NCBI RefSeq assembly: GCF_026210795.1
Contig: NC_089443.1
Location: forward strand, 4,402,001 to 4,466,000
DNA: 64,000 nt
Source of the DNA: Rhizophagus irregularis
Lineage: Eukaryota; Glomeromycota; Glomeromycetes; Glomerales; Glomeraceae
Reading direction: 5' to 3'
The notes under the pieces are model-generated. The model was given only the letters and a program-made list of their open reading frames with translations. It was not told where the DNA came from and searched no databases. The position numbers and the translations under genes were made by a program. Of this stretch, positions 31,620-43,792 are shown piece after piece (the stretch's first letter is position 1; each line of letters begins with the position of its first letter).

Positions 31620-34330
31620 TTAAACTACTTTACGCTTTCCTTTATCTTTACCACCCTGTTTCCATCTCAGACGTTTCTTTGAAATGCTAGAATTGCCACT
31701 ACATTCACTGCAACATGGTTGTTCACCTTTTGCTACTCTCGTAACGTCCAAACTTCCACATTTAATGCAAACGTCTGGATAAATCCCAGCTGAATAGTAC
31801 GGCTTCTCAACTTGCGATGCACAGGACCACGAGTCATTAACAAAGACTCTTGAGAATATTTCACGAATAGAATCCTCTTTTTTTTCATACTCTTCCTCCT
31901 CATTATTATCGGAGTCCTCCTTCTCATTATCTGAGTCTTTAGGTTCGATCGTCCCATCTGAGTCTTCATCTTGCTCATTTATGTTAGAACTATCCACCTC
32001 ATCTATAATTTCGTAATCATCAACTTCATTTTCTATGTCATCATCTGGTCATTTTTGTAGAATAGCTGTTGCTAAATCGCATGTGTTATGAAACGGCATA
32101 CCGCAAGTGTAGAAGATTGTATCCAAGAATCCTCTCAGTATTGTCCTGTCTTTTTCAGTAATCTTCTTTGCACTGAATAACAGATGCGGCTTCTCACACT
32201 CAACACAATTTACAGTGATACCAACGTTCTTCGCACGTGTAGCAGAAGGACAAAATGGCATAGTGTGTTTTGTTTTTATAATTTTCATTCTGCCCTTCAT
32301 TTTTGTTTTAGCGTCCTTAATATAAGTGAAGGTCTATGATCTTCAGTTGTTTGCTTGCCATACAACTCTTCAAATGATTTGTAATGCATGTCCTCTCCAG
32401 GTACTGGGTCTGGAAGACGATATAATTGTTCAAAATCTTCTGGCGAGCAACGAGGTGAACGACAAATGGTACAAGATGGCTCACCGCATTTCTTTATCGT
32501 AAATGAATAGTGTTTTGCCGTACAACAGTGTTCTAAAAATTCTTGCAGAAGTGGCTTTAATAGAGGTAAAAAAAGTTAATTGACGTTTTTTTTGGATTCA
32601 ATTACTTTCTATATTTACCCTCTGTTTTATATGTTCTGCAGTACAGTCTTCATTAGTAACACTACCATCTACAAGCTGAATTGTTTCCCAAAATCTTTCC
32701 ATTTCTGTTTCTGATGCTGCAGTAAATGTTTCGAAAGGTTCATCTTTAAGTGACTGACGGCTGAAGACATTATGAATCAAATTAATTGGAGCTTGAAGAC
32801 TTGCAATTAAATCTCCTTTCAAGGTAGGATTTTCTTCAGCAATTTTGCGGATTTCGTTCATTGTACCGCATTTGCTCATTAATTTTTCTGATTCATCATT
32901 CATTTCAGTTCGCATCAAACCAACACTTTGCAATCCTAGGTTTAGAATTGACATAATACGCTCAACAGGATTCTTTTAGGAATGTTGCGGCGGAGTTCAG
33001 ACAGCAACAAAATAATCAAGATCTAATGCAATAAAAAGACAAATATATGAGAGTTGAACACGTGCATATGTGCAATGGTGATCAGGTCCACTATCCGTGT
33101 AGAGGCACAATACAGGCTTGTTAATGAGCTCTTCTCCAAGAAGTATGTGATATAGTTCTGTTGCATGTCGAAGAGGCGAGGAAGGTTGAAAGATTGGATC
33201 CTTTAATCCAATGTGTACTTTTCCTGCATAAAAATCACCATTAATCGATTCAGGTATATTACATATCATTGCTACACTCGGTATGATTCCTGTTTTAGTG
33301 AAATCATGGTCAGCGACCACAAATGTAGTATCTTTACTAACTACAACTTTCTTTCCCCTATCAATAGCAGCAACAGGGAATCCTGGTTCACCAACTTTAC
33401 AGCGATGCTTATCATCTAAAAAGACAAGATTTGTGATTTCACGAAATCTAACAGCAAATTCTTTCTCATAGCAAAATAATGCTGATGCATAATGTGTATC
33501 CATATGATAGGCTCGTAACTGTCATGTTTGAACCATGAATTTCAAAGGTAAGCGACCAGTGAATTGCAAACTACTAAGCCGTGTTGGATTTTTAGGCCAA
33601 AATTGTAATCGTAACCATTGTGTACTAGGAATTGGTATTCCAGGTGGGCACTCAAGTTTAATTTGATGTAAAAGATCATTTACCGAGATTGCAGTTGCAA
33701 GATGTACAATTGTGCCATGTCTGCATTCGTCTACAGCAGTTACGGCATCTGCTGCTTTTCCTGCAAGAAACTGGGCTGCAATTTTCCAAAAGGTATCATA
33801 TTTGCTGGATCTTTCTCTTTTATGTTCACGTAAATTAATGACAATTTCTGAGTCACCAAGTTCTAAAGCAAGCCTAACGCGTTCATCAACTTTTGCATCA
33901 TTTATAGTATTTGTTGCAGAGACGTCACCTGTTAGCATTTGATAGATTGTTCGCAGTGATGATGACTTAGCCTTCGGAAGAAGTAGATCACAAGTACGTA
34001 GATAATTTGCTCGCATTGCTCTTGTATGATATTGAGGCGCATCAACTTGCAATTCACTTACGATCCGAGTATTCTTTTGTAATGTGATCACCTCATCAGC
34101 TTGTTCATCAATTTTCCATATTGAGATTGCGTTGTAAGAATTATTTCTGGAGTTAAATCGGTATTCTCCAATTTTGAAGGAAAATGCACGAGGTAAGCCT
34201 TGAATATAGCGCATTCTTTGTCTATAAGCGTGAATAATTTAATTAGTTTATAATATTAACAATCACTATAGGTATTATTTACTTACACAGGATCATTTGG
34301 TAAGTATTCTTCAATATCAATCAGTTTCAT
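31620..34330 (-). pseudogene. transposase of the nested transposon, decayed
   Basis: Exons 34330-34287, 34221-32619 and 32554-31620 with introns 34222-34286 (GTAAGT donor) and 32555-32618 (GTAAAT donor). Blocks: MKLIDIEEYLPNDP, FVVADHDFTKTG, VLCLYTDSGPDHHCTYARVQ, LDLDYFVAV, KNPVERIMSILNLGLQSVG, a knuckle CGEPSCTIC, PDPVPGEDMHYKSF, CVECEKPHLLFSAKK, YTCG, and an acidic tail ending in a CIKCG...CCSEC finger and KGKRKVV. Asp of ADHDF, Asp of DSGPD and Glu of NPVER correspond to the putative triad in the transposase at 17690. It is inactive: TGA at 33522-33524, 32997-32999 and 32049-32051, TAA at 32976-32978, and one frameshift in the A5 run near 32297. All reading-frame pieces otherwise stay in phase. 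Confidence 0.8.
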
Positions 34331-35280
34331 GATGATAAACTAGTGAGAAGATTTCTGAGATCATCATATTTAGTTTTGTCAACAGGTGTTACCCAAACAT
34401 TTTTATTATAGACGTTGACTATTGTAGCCTGATCGATGGTCCGTACTGGATTTTCTGATGCATGATTTGCAGCAGTAATAACACGTTGGCGTTGTAGAAA
34501 TCCAACATAACTCGAGATAGCAACAATGAAATTATCAATTGTATCACGAAGCCAATCAAAATTCTTCATTAGCATTCACGATGATGTAACATATGGAGCT
34601 AGAGCTAGACAATGCAAGTTGAGTTCATTTGCATCAAAGGATCTTCATGATTGCTTGTATGATTCTGGATTTGCACGGCCGAAAAACTCATGAAAAAGCT
34701 CGGGTATGTGATAACCACGTTCTTTGAATTTCTTATGATTACATATGTCAATATACCAAATTGTTTCAACTAAGCTAACAATAAATTGCTTGCCTTGTGT
34801 ATTAGCAAGTGATTGAGTAGACCATCCTCCATTGTGAAGATGAATCCAATCAACAAGATCACAACGTAATATTTGCTTACGATTTGGTTTTCCTGATTGT
34901 GAGAAGGTCGGCAGGTATAACTGGGTTCGGTATGCATTTTGCATCATAATCGTGAAGCTATTCCGTTGCGGTATAAAATTAGGAATTATATCAATATCAT
35001 TTTTAAGCCAATAATGTATATGCACTCCTATGCTTGCTGTAAGTTCCATGATACTACAGTTAAGGCTAACTTGAGTTGCAACTGATACCGGTGTTTCACT
35101 CAACTCAGCATGTTCTGCTACTTCGGAAGTTGTTACAGGAATATTACATTCAGGAGATAATTCTTTGGTTACAAGCTTTTCAAAAAATTCTTTTAACATC
35201 ATATCATAAGGTATAGGATGGATATACCACCCATGAAGAGTTCGTGACCCTTTAGAGATGCGGATACTTGCAAACGGCAT
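34327..35280 (-). pseudogene. first reading frame of the nested transposon
   Basis: A frame of about 317 codons from an ATG at 35280 (MPFASIRISKGSRTLHGWYI) interrupted only by TGA at 34645-34647 and 34576-34578, both one C-to-T from CGA. It contains a histidine/tryptophan-rich middle (DWIHLHNGGWSTQ, FIVSLVETIWYIDICNH) and ends TSLSS. Its terminal TGA at 34327-34329 overlaps the start ATG of the transposase in an ATGA arrangement. I do not recognise the domain. Since the two frames are adjacent, in the same orientation and jointly bounded by the inverted repeats, it is probably either an accessory protein or the N-terminal part of the transposase. Confidence 0.6.
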
Positions 35281-35795
35281 ATTGATGAAGTTCGAAAGAA
35301 GGTTTGTAAAGAAAAATTTTTTGTTCTAACACGTTTTTTATTTTATTAACTCATGCGAATTTATTTTGATTTTTGATCAGAAGCGCAGTCATAAAAGGAG
35401 ACATGAAAGTTACTACTCGCAGCATCCATATTGCTTTATAAATCAATTTTTCAGCTTAATTTGGTTAACGAAATGCGGTTAATTTATATTTAAAGTTAGC
35501 GAAGTACAAATAAATTCTATAACAATTAACAATTTACACATGTAGTTCGATTAATTCAATCGTTATATATTTTATAAAAAAAAGTTTTTATCGCACTTGA
35601 ATAATATTTGTGAAAAAACAATTATAGATAAATTTTATTACATCATGCGCAGTACAAAAAATTTTTAACGTAAAATTTTGAGCAAATTTTATTGGCTAAA
35701 AATTTTTGGACTTAAAAAACAAAAACCCGGGTGGCAGGGTCACACTAAGCCAATTTTAGATATGTAAACCATAAATACCAGTTTGTGTCGCCTTA

Positions 35796-36340
35796 GTTCT
35801 GGCATTTTTTTTCGATTTTACATGTAAAAACGCCGAAATTATTAGTTCCGGCAGTTTCTTTTTGATTTTACATGTAAAAACGCCGAAACTATTAGTTCTG
35901 GCATTTTTTTTTTTAATTTTACATGTAAAAATGCCAGAATCATTAGTTCTGGCATTTTTTTTTTCAATTTTACATGTAAAAATGCCGGAATCATTAGTTC
36001 TGGTGTTTTTTTTTCAATTTTACATGTAAAAACACCGGAATCATTAGTTCCGGCATTTTTTTTTCAATTTTACATGTAAAAATGCTGGAATCATTAGTTC
36101 CGGCATTTTTTTTTCAATTTTACATGTAAAAATGCCGGAATCATTAGTTCTGGCATTTTTTTTTTCAATTTTACATGTAAAAATGCCAGAATCATTAGTT
36201 CTGGCGTTTCTTTTTCAATTTTACATGTAAAAACTTAAATAAATGTTTTCGCAACGTTCTTTAATAAACAATGAAAAAAAGTTGCAAAAACGTTTCATTT
36301 ATGCATGCATTATTATATTAAAACATTTCGCAACGTTTTT
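35796..36340. repeat. ACATGT tandem array, right half
   Basis: Continues the array of 30700-31392 after the transposon with units TTTTACATGTAAAAATGCC / GGAATCATTAGTTC(C/T)GGCATT, here more homogeneous (period about 56-60 bp to 36230). Then come TTTTCGCAACGTT hairpins to 36340 that mirror those at the left end. Confidence 0.85.
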
Positions 36341-36560
36341 TGTATAATAGCTCGTTTGGCTCATGAGCCAGCTCGAGCTTTTTGAGCCAAGTCTGTTACA
36401 GGCTCGAGCTTTTTGAGCTGAGCCTAATAACTGGTTCGAGCTCTTCCATGCTGGCTCGTGAGCCACCAAGCCAATTTAATCATGGCTTGGCTTGGCTCAG
36501 CTTGAAAAGCTTGAGCCAGCTCATGAGCCAACTTGGCTCGTGTAGAGCACTAATTACAGA

Positions 36561-39500
36561 TTAAATAGCTTGTTTCTGATTGAAAATTTCTATCAATATT
36601 TCATTTAAATAAATTTTATATCATGTGGCCATCTATTTTATAGTGGTAACAAAAAAATAAATAAAATAATTCTATTATCTGAATTATCAGAATATTCAAT
36701 AGAGAATAAAGAATAGCAAATATCAATTGTATGATAATAATATTGATTTGAGTCAATGTTTTTTAGATGTGTATATGCCCAGTTTAAATTTTTGTGACAG
36801 TAGTTGTGCTAGTTGTACTACAATTACAGCTCAACTCAAAGATCTATGTCAATGTCTAATATTCTATATATATGTTGGTTGGTTGTATAACTTATATTGT
36901 ACTAACTAGAACTACAAATTATAAACTGGTGAACTTATAAACTATATGAATTTTAAAAATGAAAAATAGAATAATTCTTCATATTAAATAGTTGAATATG
37001 TGGTAATAATAATGTATAATCAAATTATACTGTAGCTTTTGTAATGTAATATTATGGTTGTCTCTACTGTTAAATATCTTAGATATTATTTGAGAAATTA
37101 AATATTACAGGTTTGTCTTAGAAAAAATTGGTCAGAATGATCTGTGGAAAGAGATCTTTTAGAAGTTTAAATTACTGCAATGGAGAATTATGCTAAAAAA
37201 ATATCAATTTATATTTATAAGCAAGTTATATCTATGGGCTTATTTAAAGATGAGAATTTAACTATCTTTTGTTTGATAATAGATTCAATATAACTTTCCT
37301 AAAGACTTTTTAACTCAATTTGATCTAATAGTTCTCCCCAACCAATGACAGAAATTTTATTCCAGTATGTAGGTGCAATATTATATTTTTTTCAGGACTC
37401 ATTATCAGAATGTGAAACTATAAGATAAAAATGGCAAGCTCACTTTAAAATAACACTACAAGATAAGCCTGGCTTGAAATAAAATTACATATAAATGATT
37501 TTGATTAATAAGTGTTATATCTACATTTTAAATCTAAAGGTAGTATACCTTCTAGTTGAGGAAGTCAATTATTCTTGATTGATAACATTTGCAAGTTATA
37601 TGATTTTGTAATTAATCATCAATTTCATAGATTGTTATATAAGAATATCATCAATCCATACATAATGCAGATAAAACTTGATTTATTACAAGTTCTGGAA
37701 GAGTACTCCAATCTAGTTTTCATTAAAATAATTTGAAAATTTATAATTACTGTATTATTTATATTTTTGAAAAGGATTGCTGGTACGGTATTTGATTGAA
37801 TATCTGTACTTCCTGATTTCTTTTTTTTTTTTGATTTAAAAAATAAAGTCCTCCAACCAATTAATACAAAACATCAAATTGCAAAAATTCAGTAAGACTC
37901 CATTAAGCAGCACTTATTCCAATTTTTTGCATATTAAGATTAATTGAATTAAAGTCTTTAGACTTTTCTGTACTTCACAAATCCCAAGAATTAGGCATGA
38001 GTTCCAACATTTAAGTAATAAAATAATCATGAATCCTTCCCTCATATAGCAATGTCAATGATTCTTAAATTTATTAAATAAACTAATATTAGGAGAAAAG
38101 CTATCCATATATAAGGATAATACAGAATCAACTAATTATTGTTTGTTTTTAAAATTTCAACATTTTTTGAAGAGTATAATGTTTATTGGTTGTTAGTGAT
38201 GATGATGTTAACATTGATGTTAATGGAAGAGATGATATAACTTTCAACATGTTGCTTAATGCCAACATAGATATGCTATGGTGCCTTTTTAGTTTGCCAT
38301 AAGACATTCCTTCCTTACCAACATTTATAATTTCAATCTCTTCCGGATATTTAAAAATATCATATAATAGCAATCCATCATATCAGATATTATAACTATT
38401 TTGGTTAATGTTGGAATACTTAAGTTCTTTTCCACTACTTTTTTTGCTATACTATATTTGCATAAAAGTAAGTCAATTCTATCTCTTTCTGTTCAATCTG
38501 CTTTAATAATTCTATTTGAAAGTAATTATTTTACTAAATGTTATACTTTGAAACCAGTATAATTAAAATATCAATTATTGTTCATATTTGTATAAAAATT
38601 TAGATATCCTCTTTGATAAATTAGTTTCATATATACCAAAAATAATAATCTATTTTTCATACATCAGTTTATAATCAATTGTTGTTTGTTTTATTATTAA
38701 GTATTTAACATTAAGTATTGCTATTTTCAAGAAATTTTGAATTTGACTCATCCAGGTATCTTATTATTAAAATAGTAATGTATAAATATCAAAGACTCTA
38801 TCTGTTTCCATTCAAAAGCATTTCAGAAATCTTGTGCACAATACCTACTTACCTATACTTTGAACTTTTGTGCTTCCTTCAAGGCTTAATTTTGTTGAAA
38901 AACAGTAGTGTGATAGATCAATTACTATTAACCTTAGCCATTTATCCATAAATATCTGAAATTCTTTATTACTTATATGATATGTTTGTACTTTGTATCA
39001 ATATAATATAAGATACAGTAATCTGTTTAGGTCTAAGGGAATCAGATTGGAATTTATATAGCTATAGGATTCTTTTAATATTTGTAATAAATATAAATAT
39101 GTATATATATCCTTTGTCAGATCATTATTATTAAGATTTTCTTTACATCTACCAGAATTTGGACACAAATATTTGTATCTCTTTAACTGCTACTTATTAG
39201 GTCAGTCCTACTAGAAAATTTGTTCATGACAACCCAACTTCCCAGAAAAATTTATAGCTTAACAAGAAATATTTTCATATTTTCTTTGGAAATTATAAAA
39301 GGAAATAAAGGGTATGGATTTAAATATTGGAAACCATAATTTCATTCTTAAAAATTCTATTAATTTTAAACATTCAGAATACTTGTTTCTTATATGAAAT
39401 TAACTTCTTCAATATTACTTTCAATTATTGCATAATGTTCCTTTATTTTTTATAAGACACATTCTTTACAACAGTTGATATTATCTTATTTGAATGATTT

Positions 39501-42322
39501 GATAAATACCATTAATGTATTCAAACCATTTTGTAATATATATATATAGATCTTGAAATGATGGTAGTGGTAAATTAATATTTGCCATCTTGATCTTAAA
39601 GTAATAGCCATGGTATATTCAGTTCCTTTGCAAGTTGATCAGAAGTTCTAAATTAAATATAAAGTGCAATTTGGTATTTATCTTCCACTATTTGAAAGGG
39701 ACAGTTTTTATATATCAACTGGTTAACTCATCTAACTGTAAGCATTTCATACATAATTTGGATATTTCTTGGGTTAATTTCTGATTTTCTGTATAAAAAC
39801 AAAAAAATACTATGCTCTTCTTTTACTTCAACTTTATTGTTATCAGATGTATTGTTGTTATAAACCCTTTTTGCTCTTTACTCCATTAAGCTAGGATGAC
39901 TTAATATTTAAAATTAATTTTGGTTACCAAATAACTAGTAGTATGAAAATGTATATAGTGATATTTATCAAAGTCCTTTATTATTCATCTTAATGCCATT
40001 GCATGTTTCTAATTTGTGAGTCAATTGTCTATATGTTTTTCACATACTTTATGTACATTTGATTTACTTTATAATATAAAGTAGAAATCTCTATGTATTG
40101 ACACAAAGAATGATTGTTCTTTAACACCTTCCTAATTGCTTTCTTAATTGATCTTTATTGATAAATTTTATAATCAACTTTAAAAAATGTTGTACTAAAA
40201 TAAATTGACCTTTTCTTTATGCTCTTAAAATTTAGATAAAATTGTCTACAACTATATTCTTCATTATCATCAAAAATTATTTAGATATTTCTATTTTTAC
40301 ATGTGTTTCTTGGTTAGTAATTCCATAAGTACATGAAATATTTCCATAATATTGGTATTGCTATCCAACCAATACCATCTTTTCCTCTAGTTTATTAATT
40401 TTACCCATTTTTTTTTTTTGATGAAATGTCATACGTACTATATAAAATTCATCTACATATGTATGACATATGTCCCTGCTTTGACATCATTATTCTAAAA
40501 AACATCTTCCAACGCTGTTTCTTTAAAAAAGATACCCATGATTTATTCACCAGAATAAATGAATACAATGAAGTAAGATGATTATCTTGCAATTTGCTGA
40601 TAATCAATAAAAGAAAAGGGCTATTATTTTATCATGTACTATATAATAATAAGAAATGACATGTAAAATATCGTCTTATTTCTCTATTCTTAATTTTTGT
40701 GATTAACTTCAACTATTAGTTTGTTTGGTATTCTATAATTACCAAAAATAATGTAATAATCTTTGCCATTACAACTTTTAATTATTTCTTCTGCTACTTA
40801 TTTCACAGTTTATTAAATATTTTTTCTAATTATTTTCTTCTATTTAACTAGACTATAACTATTAATAATATGGGCTAAACATCTAATATTAATTTTTTTT
40901 TTTTACAATTGGAATTAATCTCCTTTTGATAATCCATAATAATACAAGTTCATACTTTAAAAATAAAAAGAAATAATTTCTTTCAAATATCTTTTCATAA
41001 ACATTTTATATTTTATATATTTTCTTAAAAAATTGGTGCACACTTTGATTTGGTATATAATTTCTAATTAAAAGTTGGTTTTAAACAAAACATTTGAAGA
41101 GGTTTTTGACTATACATATTTGATTTTATTGATTGCGATTTTTTTACAAGATATTTTTGTACTGAAATATTACTGGTATTAGCTTTAATAATGTAAGTTT
41201 ATTTATAGCTATATTAATTATGGCCACATAGTATTATATTCTAAAATTTAGTATGTAAGAAATAAATTATTCAAACTTCAAGAAATGGCATGGTTTATAT
41301 ATTTTTATTTTGTAGTTACAGCCACAAGTTTATTATAATAAAACTTTACTAAAGCCCAATTAATTCTTGAATAGATACAAGAATTATAATATAATGAATT
41401 TTTTGAACACGTACTGACGTACTGTGTACGTTAAAAAGCCTCTGGTCCAAAAATAGAAATGAGCTACAATACAGCTTTACTTTTTATTATATGAATTGTT
41501 TAATAAGCTTAAGCCAACTATTATAAGCCTGGTGAAATAATGTGGCATAGTTGAAACATAGCCACAAATTAGTAGAAATAAAAGAGTGTGGTATCAAATA
41601 GTTTAAAGTAAATTCACATGAAATATATTATTCGAGTATCCAGTCTGGAGTTTATTCATAAATCATATGAAAATAATACATCAAATTAATCACTGGAAAA
41701 TATACAAGTTCTGCATGATATGTGATTTTGAACAGCTACTGATTTATTAATTAGGTGTAAAATTGTTTTTAGTAACTGGCTTTAGAAAAAATAAAATTTT
41801 AGATAATATTGGGCAACTTATAATAAAATCATCACTGGGAATGGTACTCATATGGTATGATGATATCATGTCCTATTTAAAACAATATACTGTAGACTTT
41901 GGAACATTTTAAGTGCATTATGAATAGCCTGTACTAATATTATTTTTCAATATGATTAGGCAAATTTGGATAAAATTAGAGAACTTTAAAATAAGGTAAA
42001 AAATAAAATAGTAGAAACAATAATTTAATAGATATTTAAGTAATAATATAACTAGAATATGCATTTTACAAGGGACATCGACTCCCATTATACTTTACAA
42101 CTAAATATAATACTCAAAAGTTTTATTTTATTTCTTTGTTAAAACAATTGTTATCTAATAAAATTAAAAAAAAGCAAAAAGAAATAATATCATAATATTA
42201 GTAATTTATTTGTTAATATAATTCTAAATCACTATAATACTAAAAAAGGAATGAAAAAAAGTCTCAACTATACGTTTAGTTTATAAAAAATAATTTTTAA
42301 ATGTTATTAATTAATATCATAA
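36561..42322. other. 5.7-kb CpG-poor gene desert
   Basis: No frame longer than about 80 codons and no splice-consistent gene. CpG dinucleotides are very rare (by eye roughly a dozen in the whole stretch), while TG and CA are abundant. This is the pattern of an old mobile element or duplicated gene erased by C-to-T decay. I looked for reverse transcriptase, integrase and transposase motifs on both strands and found nothing I would defend. Confidence 0.45.
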
Positions 42323-43792
42323 TTATGATTGGAGGGAATACAGGAACATTTTATAAAAAAAGTCTTTTTTGTTGTTCTTCAAGTCAATAGGAAATAATTC
42401 AACAAGGGGATTATATATGACCCTAAATTCCTTAATAATACCTAATTTAATGTATTTTTCAATTATTTCCATATTTTTAGCATTTTCCTCTAAATTACGA
42501 AGTTTACGAGTGATAATTAAAGAAAATGATCTTTGTGGTACACGGTTTGTCAAACTTTTAAGTAAGAATTCAAGTTCTTTTGGAGCTAATTTTTCCATTA
42601 TAAAACCTTGATAATGTAATCTTAATTCACGAACATTATGATGTGAATATTTTACAAATATCTCTAATGCCTCTTTTTCGTCTAAATCACTTAAATAATT
42701 ACCACCACAACAAAATTGAATACTTTCTAAATATTGGAGATTATCAAAAACAATTTTCATCGTTTCCAATTCATCATTTTTGTGCACAAAGGAAAGTTTT
42801 CTAAGATTTTTACAGAATTCGGCTATGACTAAATATAATGAACCTTTACCTTCACATTTATTCATCATAAGTTCTTTTAGATTTTTTCCATTATTCTCTA
42901 AGAAATTTGTTATAAAATTATAATTTAATCCTTTAAATAGAAGCTTTAACACTTGTAACTTTGGAAAAACAATATCTCGTAATTCGATTAATTTATCCCC
43001 ATTAATTCTTGTGGTAAACATTAATATAAGTTTTTGTAAATTTATAAATCTAGAAATAGCTGACAATGAGATATTATTCTTTACACCAATAGTAAGTTCG
43101 GTTAAAGTGTCAGGTAATTCTTTTAATATAAAATCTATTTTTAAATGTAAATTACGTTCATTAGTCAATATATGCACGTATTTCAAATTTTTTTGGACAG
43201 AAATTAAATTTTTTAATTCATTTGAAAGGTCTTCTTTGAATTCTATATGAAGTAAACGTATATTATGTGATATATTTGATAATTGAAAAAAAAATTTCGA
43301 TGAAATACGTGAATTACACCACAATTCCGAGAGATTTTTTAAACGATTTTCCGCTCCAGGATAAAAGTTAAATTTTATCATATCAAAAGATGTTTTTAAA
43401 TGAACTAATTTTTTTAACGAAGGAGCTTGACTCATGAGTAATTTACATATTTCCTGTACTAATTTATGTACATTATCTGAAAAGCCGTGTGATGAAATAA
43501 AATTTTGTTTTTTAAGAATGTTTTCAACCTTGTCACGAATATCATTAATTGATAAAATTTTGCAAAATGATACGTAATTGAATATCGGAGGGTTTGAAGT
43601 AGGAGGTGAAATAAAATTTCTTGACTCATTTGGAAGAAAATACATTAAAGTATTAATATTTCGAATTTTTTCCCAAAAAATTCTAACAGAAATTTGACAC
43701 CAAAGACGATTTACTAGTAAACATGAATGTATATCATCATCATCTAAATATTCAAAAATTTTATTTAAACAATCAGTGTTAAATTGTCTCAT
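42323..43792 (-). CDS. F-box protein with degenerate leucine-rich repeats
   Basis: A single-exon gene of 489 residues. Residues 1-45 are an F-box (LNKIFEYLDDDDIHSCLLVN followed by RLWCQISVRIFW), which in this family binds Skp1 of an SCF ubiquitin ligase. From about residue 150 on, leucine-rich segments occur at irregular spacing (LKNLSELW, LPDTLTELTIGV, FINLQKLIL, FPKLQVLKLLF, GKNLKELMM, CKNLRKLSFV, LQYLESIQF, VRELRLHY), the usual substrate-recognition half of these fungal F-box proteins. The C-terminus (TNRVPQRSFSLII, IEKYIKLGIIKEFRV) is duplicated as a fragment at 1584-1815. No internal stop. Substrate unknown; the family is strongly expanded in arbuscular mycorrhizal fungi. Confidence 0.9.
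   Translation of the reverse strand: MRQFNTDCLNKIFEYLDDDDIHSCLLVNRLWCQISVRIFWEKIRNINTLMYFLPNESRNFISPPTSNPPIFNYVSFCKILSINDIRDKVENILKKQNFISSHGFSDNVHKLVQEICKLLMSQAPSLKKLVHLKTSFDMIKFNFYPGAENRLKNLSELWCNSRISSKFFFQLSNISHNIRLLHIEFKEDLSNELKNLISVQKNLKYVHILTNERNLHLKIDFILKELPDTLTELTIGVKNNISLSAISRFINLQKLILMFTTRINGDKLIELRDIVFPKLQVLKLLFKGLNYNFITNFLENNGKNLKELMMNKCEGKGSLYLVIAEFCKNLRKLSFVHKNDELETMKIVFDNLQYLESIQFCCGGNYLSDLDEKEALEIFVKYSHHNVRELRLHYQGFIMEKLAPKELEFLLKSLTNRVPQRSFSLIITRKLRNLEENAKNMEIIEKYIKLGIIKEFRVIYNPLVELFPIDLKNNKKDFFYKMFLYSLQS

Larger units (their letters stand above)
31396..35792 (-). mobile_element. 4.4-kb DDE transposon with TTA duplication
   Basis: Terminal inverted repeats of 34 bp (31396-31429 and 35759-35792), beginning GG(T/C)G(G/A)CACAAACTGG and ending GTTTACATATC, with three mismatches. 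Flanks are TTA at 31393-31395 and 35793-35795. Removing the element and one TTA restores a perfect unit of the host array (CCAGAATCA-TTA-GTTCTGGC), so ends and duplication are certain. It carries two minus-strand reading frames (34327-35280 and 31620-34330). A 3-bp TTA duplication is typical of PIF/Harbinger-type insertion, but the transposase signature does not let me name the superfamily. Confidence 0.9.
30517..36552. mobile_element. hAT-like element carrying a nested transposon
   Basis: Ends TAGTGCTCTACA(T/C)GAGCC in inverted orientation, with an exact 8-bp duplication ATTACAGA at 30509-30516 and 36553-36560. Subterminal zones at both ends are dense in GGCTCGAG / GAGCCAAGCC phrases, followed inward by AACGTTTT(C/T)GCAACGTT hairpins and then the ACATGT tandem array. 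Of the 6036 bp, 4400 bp belong to the nested transposon 31396-35792 plus its duplication, so the native length was about 1.64 kb. No transposase of its own is visible. Confidence 0.85.

Noticed and set aside
31733-31978. Alternative minus-strand frame rich in Lys/Met
   Set aside because: Out-of-frame shadow of the acidic tail of the transposase.
36727-38951. Short frames in the CpG-poor region, and a possible Copia-type polyprotein on the minus strand
   Set aside because: I translated parts of the minus strand looking for integrase and reverse transcriptase motifs and found only vague similarity broken by many stops.
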